DNA of 64,000 nucleotides from Albugo candida. Its lineage: Eukaryota; Oomycota; Peronosporomycetes; Albuginales; Albuginaceae. Under the pieces are notes generated by a model. That model saw nothing but the letters and a program-made list of their open reading frames with translations. It did no database searches and had not been told where the DNA came from. Of this stretch, positions 10,289 through 22,692 are shown in pieces (position 1 is the stretch's first letter; every line of letters starts with the position of its first letter). Both the position numbers and the translations under genes were made by a program. The DNA lies in NCBI GenBank assembly GCA_905220665.1, contig CAJNAR010000149.1, forward strand, positions 310,001 through 374,000, read 5' to 3'.

Positions 10289-13200
10289 ATGTTATTTGGG
10301 CATCAGTATGAGGATGAGAGTCCTAGAAAAGAAGTGGATGGAAACTGCACTGGGACTTTGGGAGCCACTACAAGCAAGAAGAAAAAGTCACGTCTGCGCC
10401 AATCTCCTATGCAGCTACGCGAGCTAAAACATCCCGGCACCGCATTTTCCTTGAAAGACAATGCACAATCTGTACATAATGCATATGCTAATGTAACCAA
10501 TATACATAACAATGAGCGTCAGGAAGCGAGACATGGATCACCAGCTATTGCACCAAGGGTGTCCAGCTCGTATCTGTCTTCTTCGCATGGAATGATTCGA
10601 AATTCCACGCTGCATTCGGATCACAATAGTGAAGTAGTTTGTCGAAGAGAGAATAAGAGCACTAGTTTTGTCAATGGAAGAGCTTCTCAGAGAGCGGACG
10701 CATTTGTCGCACAGCCACAACATTTGTATCGTAAGATGAATGGGCACGTAAACAATGGAAGCACCAATATGACAGAGACAATGTACCCAAGCGTGTGGAA
10801 GCATCTTCGTTTTCGGAAAAAAATGGTTCCACTGGCTTCCAGTGCAGACGTAAAGCCCATTTGTGTGACAGGTGTGGATACCTTTCTGTCCTCGTGGATA
10901 GTAGCAGAATTATTGGAAAAAGGATACCGTGTACGTGGGACCCTTCAAAGCTCGTCTGATGATATTTCTGGTATTCTTCGATTGCCGTTGTCAAAAAACT
11001 TTTCCGTTGTCGAGACCTCCTTATTGACTCCCGAAGCTTGCGATTTGGCTGTACAAGGTTAGTGATAGGTTATAAGTTTTCGACATTCTAAGTGTCTCTG
11101 GTCGTAGGCTGCGACTTTGTGATACATACTGGAACTCCGACTTCTTGCTCCGTCCGAGATCCCGTCTCCGAGCAGCAGGTCAGTGCTTATGAGACTTTCA
11201 ATTATTTTTACTCAAATGATTCTGGCAGGAACCAGCGGTGCATAGTATTGGAAGTCGAATGCACTGTATCATTCCCATGATGTCAAATTTCATCCAAGCT
11301 TGTGCAAGAGCAAGAGTGAAACGCGTAAGTGAGAAAGGTGTTTCATGGAACGTCAAATGATGATACTTTGGTGTGCTTTCTAGGTCGTTTTGACATCGTC
11401 TATAGCAGCAATGGCCGACACAGTCACGCCGGATTCAATTATCAATGACAGTTGCTGGAACATAGTGTCCTCACTCGATCGGAATCCTCATTTCTTAAGT
11501 CTCAAGCTGGCGGAAGAGGCTGCCTGGCAACTGGTGGATCAATTACCACGTGAATGTCGGATCGATCTGGTTACAATTAACGTACGCGACGAGTCCGATA
11601 ATCTACAAAAGCTTGTTCTGACATTGTATTCTCCCTCAGCCAGGGACACTGTTTGGTCCATCTCTTAGCAAGTCTAGACTCGCACCCGGGAACCAAGTCA
11701 TCTTCGATCTGGTCACTGGGCAGTATCCCGCTCTTGTAGATTTGAGTAAGTGCACCGTATGGCTGGCAAGTGAATTGAAGGACAATTATTTCTACAATCA
11801 GACTGGAGCATGGTTGATGTACGCGATTGTGCTCGAGCCCACATTGCTGCCCTCGAAAATGTTGAAGCTCGAGGTCGCTACATTTGCGTGAATCGAACTG
11901 TTTGGATGAAAGAGATTGTTGACATTTTGGCAGGGAATGGATTCAGTGGTCGTGATCTGCCTTGGAGAGTATGTTCATCCGTACAATCGGAACATTTTTC
12001 AAATGCTGTAAATGCTGTATTATAGGTTGGACTGCCGAATTGGGCTGCACGCTTACCCGCATACTCAACTCATCTTGGTCAAGTGGGAGCGTCTTTGTAC
12101 CGCTACGATCCTACTAATCCGCATGGGTGTCCTTACATTACCGACAAGATATTGGATTCGTTGCATGTGAGCTTCCGCGACGTTCGGACCACACTTGTCG
12201 AAGCCACCAATGATCTGCTTAAATGGGGCTTTATCAAACCATGGGCTGAGGATCATGAAGCCATCAATTGTGCTTGTTGCAAAATGGCGTTTACGTTCTA
12301 TCGTCGTCGACATCATTGCCGAGTAAGACAGAAACTTATTTCCAACCGCGCACTTTTCTAACTGGAAATGTACATTAGGAATGCGGAGTCATTATATGTG
12401 CCGATTGCTCGATGTCACGTGCGGTAATCGATGGAGCTGAACGTAAAGCTCGATTATGTGATAAATGCGTCAAGAACTCTGTTCCAGGATTATTGACTCT
12501 TTTACGAAGTCCTATTCTTACAAACAAGCGCAAAGCTGTTATTGCTTTGAAAAGTTTGATGGAAAATGAATCCAATCATGAATATTTAACTCGACTTGGT
12601 GGCCTACCGCATCTATTCGCGGCAATGCATTGCGGGGATGAGACGATTGCCACAGACGCTGCTGGAGCAATTTGTGCGCTTTCAACGAGTGTTCCCAGTA
12701 CGCTACAAATGGTTTTGGAAGGTGCGGTATTGCAGCTCCTCGAGGTCTCTGAGAACTCTTTCACATGGCCGTGTTGCTTGCGGGCCCTCCGGAATATATG
12801 GAAGCAAGTCAATCGTCCCAGCTTTCGCCGTATGCTGTATGCGGTCGCTCGTATCACGTCGTATACGTCCGTCGGTATGTAAAATGACCCAATATTGGGA
12901 ATGCTCTTATCGCTCTGTACCAATAGGAGAATTACGCAGCAATGTGTTGCTGACGTTTGTTCATATGATGGATACCGATGAAGTTAGCACGCTGTTGGAA
13001 GAAGGCTTGTTGGTTGTACTGTATCTGATGCTGCAATCAGAACATATATTTCCTCGCTGTGCTGCAGCACACGCAATCAAGCACTTGATTCCGTCATCCT
13101 ACAACCCGAAGCTGACGATAGAAATTCCGCCGTATGTTGTGGATGACCATGAAGAATTATTCGCAAATGTGTCACTGTCCGACCTCCAGTTTCTCGTGAA

Positions 13201-14091
13201 AGGGCATATTGCACCGATCAACGCTCATAAAGTCGTATTGTTCTTCCGGAATGCGTATTTCAAAGAAATGGTAGCTGAATTCTGCACCGATTGACAAAAT
13301 CTCATTTTTTCATGTAGTTTGGATCCGCAACAAGCCAAAAAGAGATGATCGAAATCGACAATTGCAGTTATGAAGTTTTTTCAATGCTCCTGCGGTTTTT
13401 GGTGCGTTTTCCAGAGCTGTATTTTGCGTGAGCTAAAGTATTTTAATCTGCTCAGTACACCGGCAAAGTTGACATTACTCGCGACGTTGCTGAAGAATTA
13501 CTCCAAGCTGCTTCGACATATCGCGTGTATGAACTTCAGAAACGAGCCGAGTATTTCCTGAGTGGTGAAATACGGGTCGAAAATGTTGTCAATCTTTTGT
13601 GTCTGGCTGAAGAGTGCCAAGCAACTGATCTAAAAAGAAATTGTGTGCCTTATCTGATGCAGCACATCCATGATGTGGTTCGATTACCGGCGTACGCGGA
13701 AAATCGAATCCGAACAACCGATGAGATCTTTAAGGCTTTATCAGAAACGCTCGGGGAAGAATGGAAGCAGCATTATGATTTGCTGAAAGAGGAATTAGAT
13801 CAGTCTTTATTTTCTACCAAGAGCACTTCTCAAGTGTATAGTAGCCAAAGCTCTATTTCAGCAATGCAAACATCGTCTTCCTCAACTTCCGGTCCAAATC
13901 CACGGGGCATGTGGATCCCAATGTCACAAGAAAAGGCCCTACTTGCTCGTGAACCTACTTCTCGATCGCTTGTTCCTCAGTCATCGGCGGATTATACTTA
14001 CTTGAAGCAATTTGGATACGAAGATCTTCAATTCCGAAGACGGGGATTGTCGGATGAATTATCTGAGAGTATCTCTGAAGGTGTATGTTGA
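10289..14091 (+). CDS. Reductase-like (SDR) + FYVE + armadillo + BTB multidomain protein
   Basis: Eleven exons (10289-11057, 11108-11178, 11229-11324, 11384-11581, 11640-11745, 11802-11968, 12026-12322, 12379-12874, 12927-13270, 13318-13401, 13456-14091) encode 1087 aa. Residues 1-190 are low complexity. Residues 190-540 match the dihydroflavonol-reductase type of extended SDR (VTGVDTFLSS, RVVLTSSIAA, TLFGPSLSKSR, SMVDVRDCARAHI). The second glycine of the nucleotide loop is lost and the catalytic YxxSK block reads HFLSL, so Tyr and Lys look replaced. A FYVE finger follows (WAED, RRRHHCRECG, RLCDKC), which should bind PI3P on endosomes. Armadillo-like repeats come next (about 600-800), then a BTB domain (DLQFLVKGHIAPINAHKVVL onward, to about 930) and a Ser-rich tail. 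One exon (12026-12322) runs from the SDR end into FYVE, so the fusion is real. It may be an endosomal adaptor, possibly for a Cul3 ligase. Confidence 0.9.
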
Positions 14092-14304
14092 TGTTTATAG
14101 TTTAAATGAATGAATTTCTGTAATGATTTTCCGTAAGACAGTTGAAGTGTTTGACTTTAGAGGGTACTTACCATATTTATACGAGAGAAATGAAGTATAC
14201 TAATTCTTTATACAGTACACACTTTGGTAGTCGTACCTAGCCAGAGTATATCCTGCTCTAAACGTAGAGCGTGTTAAGAGAATTCGTACAAGCGGCGTTC
14301 GTTG

Positions 14305-17300
14305 ATGGATGCGAGCGTAGAAACGAGTGAAACGAAAAGCACTGATACAATTCTACCGTCGACGGACACCAACAATGATAGAACAAGCGAGGTAGCAGAA
14401 TGTCAACTTCAAGTTGGGAATTCTGTCGATGGTACACAGTATACAGTCTCATTAGGCTCGAATGCGTACGTAGCTCTTCTCATTGATGAAGCAGTAGTAT
14501 CATTCGCTTTTATGGAATTTGAATCTCAATTACGTTTTGGATTCTGAGCAGCGTTGCAGTACAAGAACTTCAAATTGCAATCGCTCGACTTTGCGACATT
14601 CCGGAAATGGAACAAATCATCTTATGTGGACCACCCTTCATTCGACTTGATGCAAACAAAGCCATCGATGCGTATGGGCTTCCATCCGTAAGCTTTGTCA
14701 TGCCTCATCTCTTATTCTTTGGCACACAATTGTGCACTGCAGACTGACAAGCGGATCTTTGTTTACGACCGGAGAATTCTTTCATCAAACGTGCTGTCTC
14801 CTTCCAATTTACAGCTTTTTTCCGAGGATGATGGTCAAGGTTCGCTTTCTGTCATCATCTTGGTACTCAATCTGAAATTATGTGGTAGCGGAAGCGACAT
14901 TGTCGGAGCAATTCGCGTCGGAAGGATCTAGAATTTTGAGCGTCGCATCCAGTCCGATTCTGCGCGCCTTGGCGGAATACGAGAATCAGTTTTTGCAGCA
15001 GCTACATCAAAGTCAGCTGATGACAAGCAGAGCAGAGTCAAGATATGCAAAGTGTCAGACAGCTTTAAGCGAACTGATGCTCCAGTCCGATTCGATACGA
15101 GCGGCGCTGTCCAATTTAGATACGTTCAAGAGGTACATGCACGGTTGGAGAATTATAAAGGCTGATTCGTTTCGGTAATGTAGCGCGCTGAAGCGACATT
15201 TTGCAATGTTTTGGGCGGAATATCAAGAGACCAACGACCGACATAACCATTTGCTTTCAGAGTTTGAGAAGAATTTATTAAGATTGGAGCAAGTTGAGCT
15301 TCATCCTGCGTTAGTGATGGAACACAGAAAGACACTTTACGATTGTGTACCTTCAGAACGCGAAAGGGAGTGGGTCCAACAGTGCGATCAATCTTCTCAA
15401 TATCTTGGAGCACAAGTCGATCGACTTCGACTATTCCATGATGAAATATGTGAAGAAGCCAACCAACTGATACAACTTCGACCAATTGCTCTCGATCAAG
15501 ATTATACTGCTGCCGCTGAGAAGCTTGTCACCATTCGAGACAAGACTATTGATCAAGCAAAAATCACCTCGAAAATGAAGCAGAATCTACAAAGCGTAGT
15601 TACCCGAATATCTGCAACTTTCAACAACCTCGAATCAAGCTCGATGATGTACGCATCGACCAATGCTTTGGAGATATGTCGTGGTCTAGATGAGCTGCAT
15701 ATGGAACAACAGCATGACATGGTACTTGTAGATGGCAACGAATGTATCGGAATCAGCTTTGATTTTTTCTCGTAGATTCCAAATGCTGAAAGACTGGACA
15801 GTGAGATCAAAATGCAAGTCGAGGAGGTCGCTGATGCGAAATGTTGTGGATTTCGAATGGTTTGTACGAATCTGCACGATATTTCTCGACTTCAGTCAAA
15901 GATCAGAGATTTTGAGCACTTACTTGCTGCACTCAAAGAGGCTTTTCTGGTGCAAAAGTCTCACTTCAAAGAGCTGGAGCATGTTGAAAAATTACCCGGT
16001 CAGAAGCATACAGTGAGAGCACACTTTATTATTTATTAATTAATTGATGGATCGTTGTAGATGCATATCGAGCATGTTTGCGTGAAATTCGGAGGCGAAA
16101 GCATTACGGTCACAGATTTTCTTCCCGTATACAAGCGATGGCTGAAAAACTCGCAACGCTGCGCGAGGAAGAAGTATGAGATTCAACGTCTTCACACTTT
16201 GCGTCTTATCATTTGGCTCATATCTTAGGTCGAGCATAGAGAGAACTTTCTTCGGGAGTACGGTCAACACTTACCGCGGAATTTCATCAGCGGAATGGCT
16301 GAGAAACCATCGCATTGCGAGTTTCGAATGCGGCCTTTCGATCAGGTACTGCTTCACAATGTCAAACTCTTGAGCCATTATAATGCTTTTGCGTGCTGTA
16401 GGGCTTGCCGGATTTGATAGATATTGATGAAGAAGGCTCCATTACACAGCAGTCAAAGGCTTCAAATGATTCCGACCAATCACTAGGGATGTCGAGTAAT
16501 GATAGCAGCTTCGTCACAGGGAACAATAGCATTGATGCAAACGGAGCAGAGGAGTGTGATCAGTACTCCGCTCCGATGAAGCACTCTCGTCATGCTCTTG
16601 AAGACACAAACACTGGCGAAATATGTCGAGATGGTATCAATATCGGGGATCAAACGATGCAAGCCACCGTGAATTCACATAGAGTATCAAGACATTCAAA
16701 TGATAACTTTGCTCAGTCTGACTCTGGAGGTGCACTCGAAGACGACAGTGCTTGTGATTTTCCATTAGTCCTTGCATTGGCTGCAACAGCGAATGAAATG
16801 GCTCGGAACACGGATCAGATGGATGTTCGAAATAAAAGTACGCATTGTGCGCATCATATTCTTGGTATTGTGCCTCGCCTTGTTATTCGGTCAATGTTAT
16901 CATCATGCAAATGTATAGACTTGGAGAATCGACTGCGTGAAAGGGACAATGCAGTTGCAAGATTGGAGGTACCTCTTCTTCCTCGTAATAGCAGCGATCA
17001 CGGGCTATACTTTCTCTCGAGTGTAGACCGAAAATCAGCAGCTTTTGTTGCGGGTGGAATCCATGGAAAACGGTGTGTGCAGAATCTCTCCGGATACATT
17101 TTTCTACTCGGTATTTCCTGCAGATTTACATACCCAAAAGGAGCGAGAATCGGCATTACAACAGAAAAGCAATACAATGCATCACTTTGTACAAAGCTTG
17201 CAACACAGTCTAAGCACACAGCGTTCATTCTTCCAGAAAGTATCGGAAGAACTGGACATTTCAATCGACGATAATCAAGACCTCATGGTGGATGATGCGT

Positions 17301-17852
17301 CATATTACATGAAGACTTTGGAGGCCAAAGTGTTGGAACTTAAGGCTGTCTCTGATGCTGAGAAGGTAATACTTTGCGCAACGATACAAAAATGCGATGA
17401 AGAGATCTTTTGCTGAAATCAGATTCTTCGCTCTGAAATGGAAGCACAACAGGATGATCTTTTATTCACAGGCCGGGACAGCCGAGACTCATTTAAAATC
17501 TCATTTCAGACGTTTGATATTGGCGACCTCGCGCTTTTTCTTCCGACATCGGGACCGACAAGTGATTCGCAACGACGTGTCTACCTCGCATTTCATCTGG
17601 GATGTCCACATCGATTTTTATCGGAGGAATCAATCTCATCGTTCAGCACTTCTGGCAGCAGGTATTCATCCAGCACCTATGTATTCTGAAAATGAATAAT
17701 CTTGCATTATTTATAGATATCCAGATTACGTGATTGGACGAATTGTGCTAATTGACGAGCAGATTGCAAGTGACACCAGCAATCCGTACGGATTAATAAT
17801 TGGTACAACTTTTTATATTTTAACCGTGGCAAGTCTGCATGAAAGCAGTTAA
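14305..17852 (+). CDS. ATG11: ATG11/FIP200-type autophagy scaffold
   Basis: Fourteen exons (14305-14465, 14549-14687, 14743-14839, 14889-15132, 15184-15721, 15776-15998, 16061-16173, 16229-16345, 16402-16837, 16919-16968, 17027-17072, 17124-17365, 17423-17661, 17717-17852) encode about 926 aa. The start resembles a ubiquitin-like fold (QELQIAIARLCDIPEMEQII then a KRIFVYDRR strand). Long helical, coiled-coil stretches follow, including the conserved LEHVEKLPDAYRACLREI block with RR after it. The C-terminus is the ATG11 'claw': FDIGDLALFLPTSGP, a segment ending PHRFL, then YPDYVIGRIVLIDEQ and NPYGLIIGTTFYIL. In other eukaryotes this protein scaffolds the Atg1/ULK kinase complex and binds cargo receptors. 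Introns of 81 and about 83 nt are the longest seen here; the acceptor at 14548 could equally be 14551. Confidence 0.88.
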
Positions 17853-18000
17853 TTATAAACACTTATTGTTGATACATACATGTTCGCGGCTGATAGCACT
17901 GTATAAATACATAGCCTCAGACCTCATATATGTCCCACAATCGGAAAGCATCTCACATGCGTAAAAGGCGGTCATGCGCACGCTTAATTTTATCTTGCCC

Positions 18001-18040
18001 TATAAAAAGGAGAGTAACCACCTATCTGCGGCATTTCATT
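18001..18040 (+). promoter_or_regulatory. TATA box plus initiator-like site before the myosin gene
   Basis: TATAAAAAGG at 18001-18010 is followed by TTTCATTACGTCAATTG at about 18034-18050. The latter resembles the oomycete initiator consensus (TCATTYYNCAWTTT-like), with one extra base. The TATA start and the putative +1 A (18038) are 37 bp apart and the ATG is at 18064. The spacing is plausible for a TATA-initiator pair but is not verified. Confidence 0.4.
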
Positions 18041-18063
18041 ACGTCAATTGACTAGATCCATAA

Positions 18064-21000
18064 ATGAGCTTCAAAAAGGCCATCAATGTGCCCCCATCGG
18101 TCTCAAAAGAAACGACAAAAACGCTGGTAGAAGACATCCGCGTCGGCGAACTCTATTGGAAGCAAGATGGATCGTATAATTGGATGTTGGGACAGTTAGT
18201 TGCTGTCAATTCGTCCAAGAAAACCGCCAATTTCCGGCTCGTTAATGAGGTTACTGGTGAAATTGTACAAGAATCACAGGTCCCTATACAGGAGAATATA
18301 AACCTTTGTGATGTCCACTTGCTGCCCGCCAATCCGCTCTTCTCGTACGTGATCATCTCGCTGGTGTCTTCGCCGCTTGACACACTCTCTCATGACACAG
18401 AACGGAAGCAGACATGACGCATTTGAGGCATTTGAATGAAGCTGCTATTGCAAAAAACCTGGAAGATCGATGTTTGTTACAGAATCAGAGACCGTACACG
18501 TTTATGGCCAACGTTTTGATTGCTGTGAATCCATTAAAATCTCTGGAAAATCCAGACAAACATCTTTTCATCGCACAACCATTGGATCAATGCCCCCCTC
18601 ATCCGTACCATATTGCAGAATGCGCGTATCGCCAATTATGTGCTATTCGAGCAGTGATGCAGAATCAGTCGATTATTATCAGCGGAGAAAGCGGGTCCGG
18701 AAAAACTGAGACTTCGAAAATTATTCTGGATTTCCTCACCACGCGCGCCATAAGACGTTCACATGGTCTTTCCAGTGCTTCTGAGGATGAATTGGAATCA
18801 GAAATGACTCAAAGTAGTTTGATTAGTTCCTCATCTTCGCTTCATCTAGCGCTGTCGTATCCGATTTCGTCAAGGTCTACACGAGGAAATGAGTTAATTG
18901 GGAATTCTACGAGCTCAGCTACACTTGGGGAGCGTCTTATGGAAACAATACCAATTTTGGAATCGTTTGGCAATGCTAAGACGCATTGGAACCACAATTC
19001 GAGTCGTTTTGGGAAGTACATGCGACTTCAATTTTCAACAAAAACACACGCACTCAACGGGGCTCTGATTGAGACTTATCTCCTAGAAAAGTCTCGACTC
19101 GTGAGTCAACCATTTGGAGAGCGCAATTTCCACATTTTTTATGAGCTACTTGCTTCAGAGGAAAAGCATTTTTTAACAGAAGAGCTTCATCTCTCACCAA
19201 ATGACCCTGAAAAGTACAATTACCTCTCTCAAACTCCTAGCGTTAATGCGTGCAAAGGCCCCACATCAGAGAGCTCGTATCATCAAATCAATGACGCACA
19301 CAATTTCCGCAATTTGTGCAAAGCGTTGCATTTTGTCGGAATTGGAGATGACATACAACAAGAGCTTTTCAGCATTGTCGCTGGCTTGCTGCACCTTGGA
19401 AACGTATCGTTTATCGAACAAGAAACAAGTGAAGGTATTGTTTCCAGCATTGATATGGATAACGAAGAAGTCATCACATCATTGGCGAACGCGGCCGAAT
19501 TACTCGGTGTACAAGCTGGAGAACTTCGAGATTGTATGTTGATGAGGCGAATCGCAACTCGTGGCGCTCGACGTGGCTCTATTTATTATGTGAAGAGAGA
19601 TGTACGAACCGCTCTGTACTCCCGAGACACGATTTCCAAGACGATCTACGAACACGTATTCAATTGGTTGATGGTTCAATGCGCGCGGGCTTTGGACTAT
19701 GACTCTGCACGGGCCGATGTAACGCCTTATATTGGAGTTCTGGATGTCTTTGGTTTCGAGGATTTCGAGCCCAAAAATCGCAATTCATTTGAACAATTGC
19801 TCATCAATTATGCTAATGAAGCACTGCAGAGCTTATTCAACACGTGCATATTCGAAGCGGAGCAGGATTTATATCGCAAAGAGCATATTTACGCACCATG
19901 CAACCTCACACTTGCATTTCCGTTCCCACTATCGAAGGGCTCGGATACGTCTTCTCGAAACAGTTTATCATCGGCAACAGAATCAGAAGAAAACACGCCG
20001 AAATCACCCCCATATTCGCTGACTCCTGACCAGAATGTGATCCAATACTCCAATAACAGCGAGTGTCTCGATCTGATTGCAAGTCGACATGGTGGCATTT
20101 TTGTGACTATTGATAATGTATCTCGTCTTCCTTGTCCTTCTGATCGGAAGCTGAACGAACGACTTCACACTTTGTTCAAACGGCACCCATGCTTCCCAAC
20201 TCCACATCCGAGAGATCTTCGGTATACATTCATGATCAAGCATTATGCAGGCACAGTGACGTACCATGTTGATTCATTTGTCGATAAGAACAACAACATC
20301 ATTTCCGAGCAGTTTGAAGAGCTCATTAGGAAATCATCGTGTCGGATCCTCATCGAAATGACCGATCGTCATCGCAATAAGCTTTCTCCACGCTTAGACG
20401 CTTCGTCGCTGGAAACAGCAAATCAAACCGCGAATAGAGCGGGGTCATCGCTTCCCGATGAAAAGCGTAGAAACTCGGAATTGAGCTCTTCAAAACGGCT
20501 TAAAGGAGGAAGTGTGTCGAATTTATTCTCCAAGCAAATGAAAGGACTCATAACAGAACTCGAAGGCACAAGCTGTAATTTCGTTCGATGCATCAAACCC
20601 AATACACAAATGAAACCTGGAGTTTTTGAAAAGTCTTTTGTGGTCGAACAATTGCGCTGCTCGGGCACAGTTCAAGCATGCGAAGTGCTTCGAGTTGGTT
20701 TGTCGACACGTATTTTGTATGCAGAAATTGTCGACGTGTACAAAAGCTTACTTTCAGCGTCCATTTTGCAGCAATTTGAATCGAATGAGCGCTTATTCAC
20801 TCAGGCAATGTTGTGGGTATACAAAGTACCAGCGTCGGCGTTTCGATTAGGAGACACGCGTCTTTTTTTACGAACTGGGAAATTGGATTTACTCGATCAA
20901 TTATTATCACCTTCACTGGACTCCCTTGACAGCAACAAAATAGAGACTCGAATGCTCTTTTATTTACACCGAAAGCGGTGGGTATCACTGGTCACTAAAG

Positions 21001-22199
21001 TCATCGTTCACAATCACTTTCAGCGCATTTATATCACTTGCAAATATCGTCGAAAAGCGGTTTTGATTCAAAGTATCGCTCGTCGATGGCTCGCGCGGCA
21101 GCGTGTTGCTCGACTAAAGAAAGCACTGCTGGTTCATCAACATTGGAAGCGATTTGTGCACAAATCTCGCATTATCAATAGATTCCAGGAGCTTCCGGAA
21201 GAGAAAATGGTGCTATTGAACCGCTTGCTTCAGAAACCATATCTTTCTTACCGTCAGAAATGGATTCTCCAGTGGCTTGGACCATTAGAACGCGTTTTAT
21301 ACATGCAACGTCGATGGAAGAAGCTTTTTCTACAGTACTCAGCGAGGCAAGGATTCGTATGGATTTTGAATCGTGTACGTCGTCGACGAAGCGCATTGAA
21401 GATCCAATTGTGTTTCCGTTGTCATGTGGCCAGAACACGAGCACGAAAACTCAGGATCGCGCAGTGGGCACGAAGAAATTGGCGCGTGGTTCTTTTAAAG
21501 CTGAGGATCGCGCTATTTTTCACGCGAATTTTAGCAAAAGTGCACGTTGGGCGTCTTGAAGTAGAAAACGAAAAGCTGAGGGAAGAGAAGGTCGCATCTA
21601 CCCAGGAGATCGATACCTTACGGAAACAGATTGATCAAATGAGAGAGCTTTATGAAGAATTGGAAGTCGAGTGCGAGAGAGGAGAATATGACATCGCAGC
21701 CCAACAGAGTCAAATGGAGCGATTGAACACAAAACTAAGTGTGGCGCAGAGGGAATTGACAGTACTCAAATCGCAACGAAACTTCAATGAGACAGCACCT
21801 TCTTACTGGGAACGTTTGGTGCAATTTCTTACATGCAGTGCGTTATCGTTTGAATCGACAAATCACAATCCACTATACATAGACTCTCGATTGAATGATC
21901 CATGCAAGAATTACACGACGAGAGCGCCAAAGTCGCCTATTACATCGCGCAGGAGTGATGGGACCAGCAGTAGCGGACAGCTTACGGAAGAATCGCATAC
22001 ACATCCTCTTCCGATATATAAACGAAATGAAAATCAACAGCGACGTCATAGTGAAAAAGAGAGCAACAAGTGCGGTTGCGTGTGTCACAGCTCTGATGTG
22101 CGAGACGGACCGCATCATAGGCAGATCTCATCTTCACTAAAGAGTGATGGTGTAGTGCATCGACCCGCACATTCGTATTTACGATACAATGTAAGGTGA
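18064..22199 (+). CDS. Myosin heavy chain with IQ region and coiled coil
   Basis: Two exons (18064-18344, 18401-22199) encode 1359 aa. An N-terminal beta-rich lead (VGELYWKQDGSYNWMLGQL) precedes the motor. Motor landmarks are the P-loop GESGSGKTETSK at about 189-200, switch I NSSRFGKYMRLQF, and switch II DVFGFEDFEPKNRNSFEQL. Then come the actin-binding/relay region around NFVRCIKPN and the converter ahead of IQ-like repeats (VLIQSIARRWLARQR and others). A coiled coil follows (LEVENEKLREEKVASTQEID onward) and then a Cys/His-containing polar tail. Loop 1 holds a long Ser-rich insert, from about RAIRRSHGLSSASE to TLGERL. A second Ser/Thr/Pro insert lies after FEAEQDLYRKEH. Both are typical of oomycete/stramenopile class-specific myosins. 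The exact class cannot be set without a phylogeny. Confidence 0.95.
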
Positions 22200-22692
22200 A
22201 ACGTTCGATTTGGTCTGTACTGTGATAAATTACATGTTCGAATTGCAAGTGAGGAGACTGATTGGAGGATCTCACACCAGTCTGTGCAACCTTGAATACT
22301 GTCATTGATGTCCTACATGTATCTGTAAAGCAATGATTCTATCCAAGCCACTTGCTACTCAAACTAGACCGATGAAGTCGAGTCGGTGAAGCCAAATATA
22401 ATGACGGATAAAGTAGACTGCATCGCGTTACATGTCCACATTCTTTGTGGGAAGATTATATATTTGTACACGTTACGAATTGAGAGCATAATTCGTCTTT
22501 CTTCATAGAAACAGCTTCCGCCATCAGTATTTGGCTTTTCTCGCAAATATTCTACTAATTTATAGGTAGAAAAAGCTATTTTGAAAAGCGCAACGCGTCA
22601 TTGAATAGCTAAGCACACGCTGGTATTCGCAAATTTCCATCGTGTGAAAATCGATACTCCACGAAATCACTTTTCGGATATTGGTATAAAGC
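22200..22692. other. Intergenic, nothing recognised
   Basis: Contains the 3' flank of the myosin gene and the presumed promoter of the ZZ-finger gene. There is no ORF of interest and no recognised element. Confidence 0.5.

Noticed and set aside
10289..14091. Two neighbouring genes, a reductase and a FYVE/BTB protein
   Set aside because: The exon 12026-12322 is open through the reductase C-terminus and the first half of the FYVE finger, with no stop, start or promoter between them.
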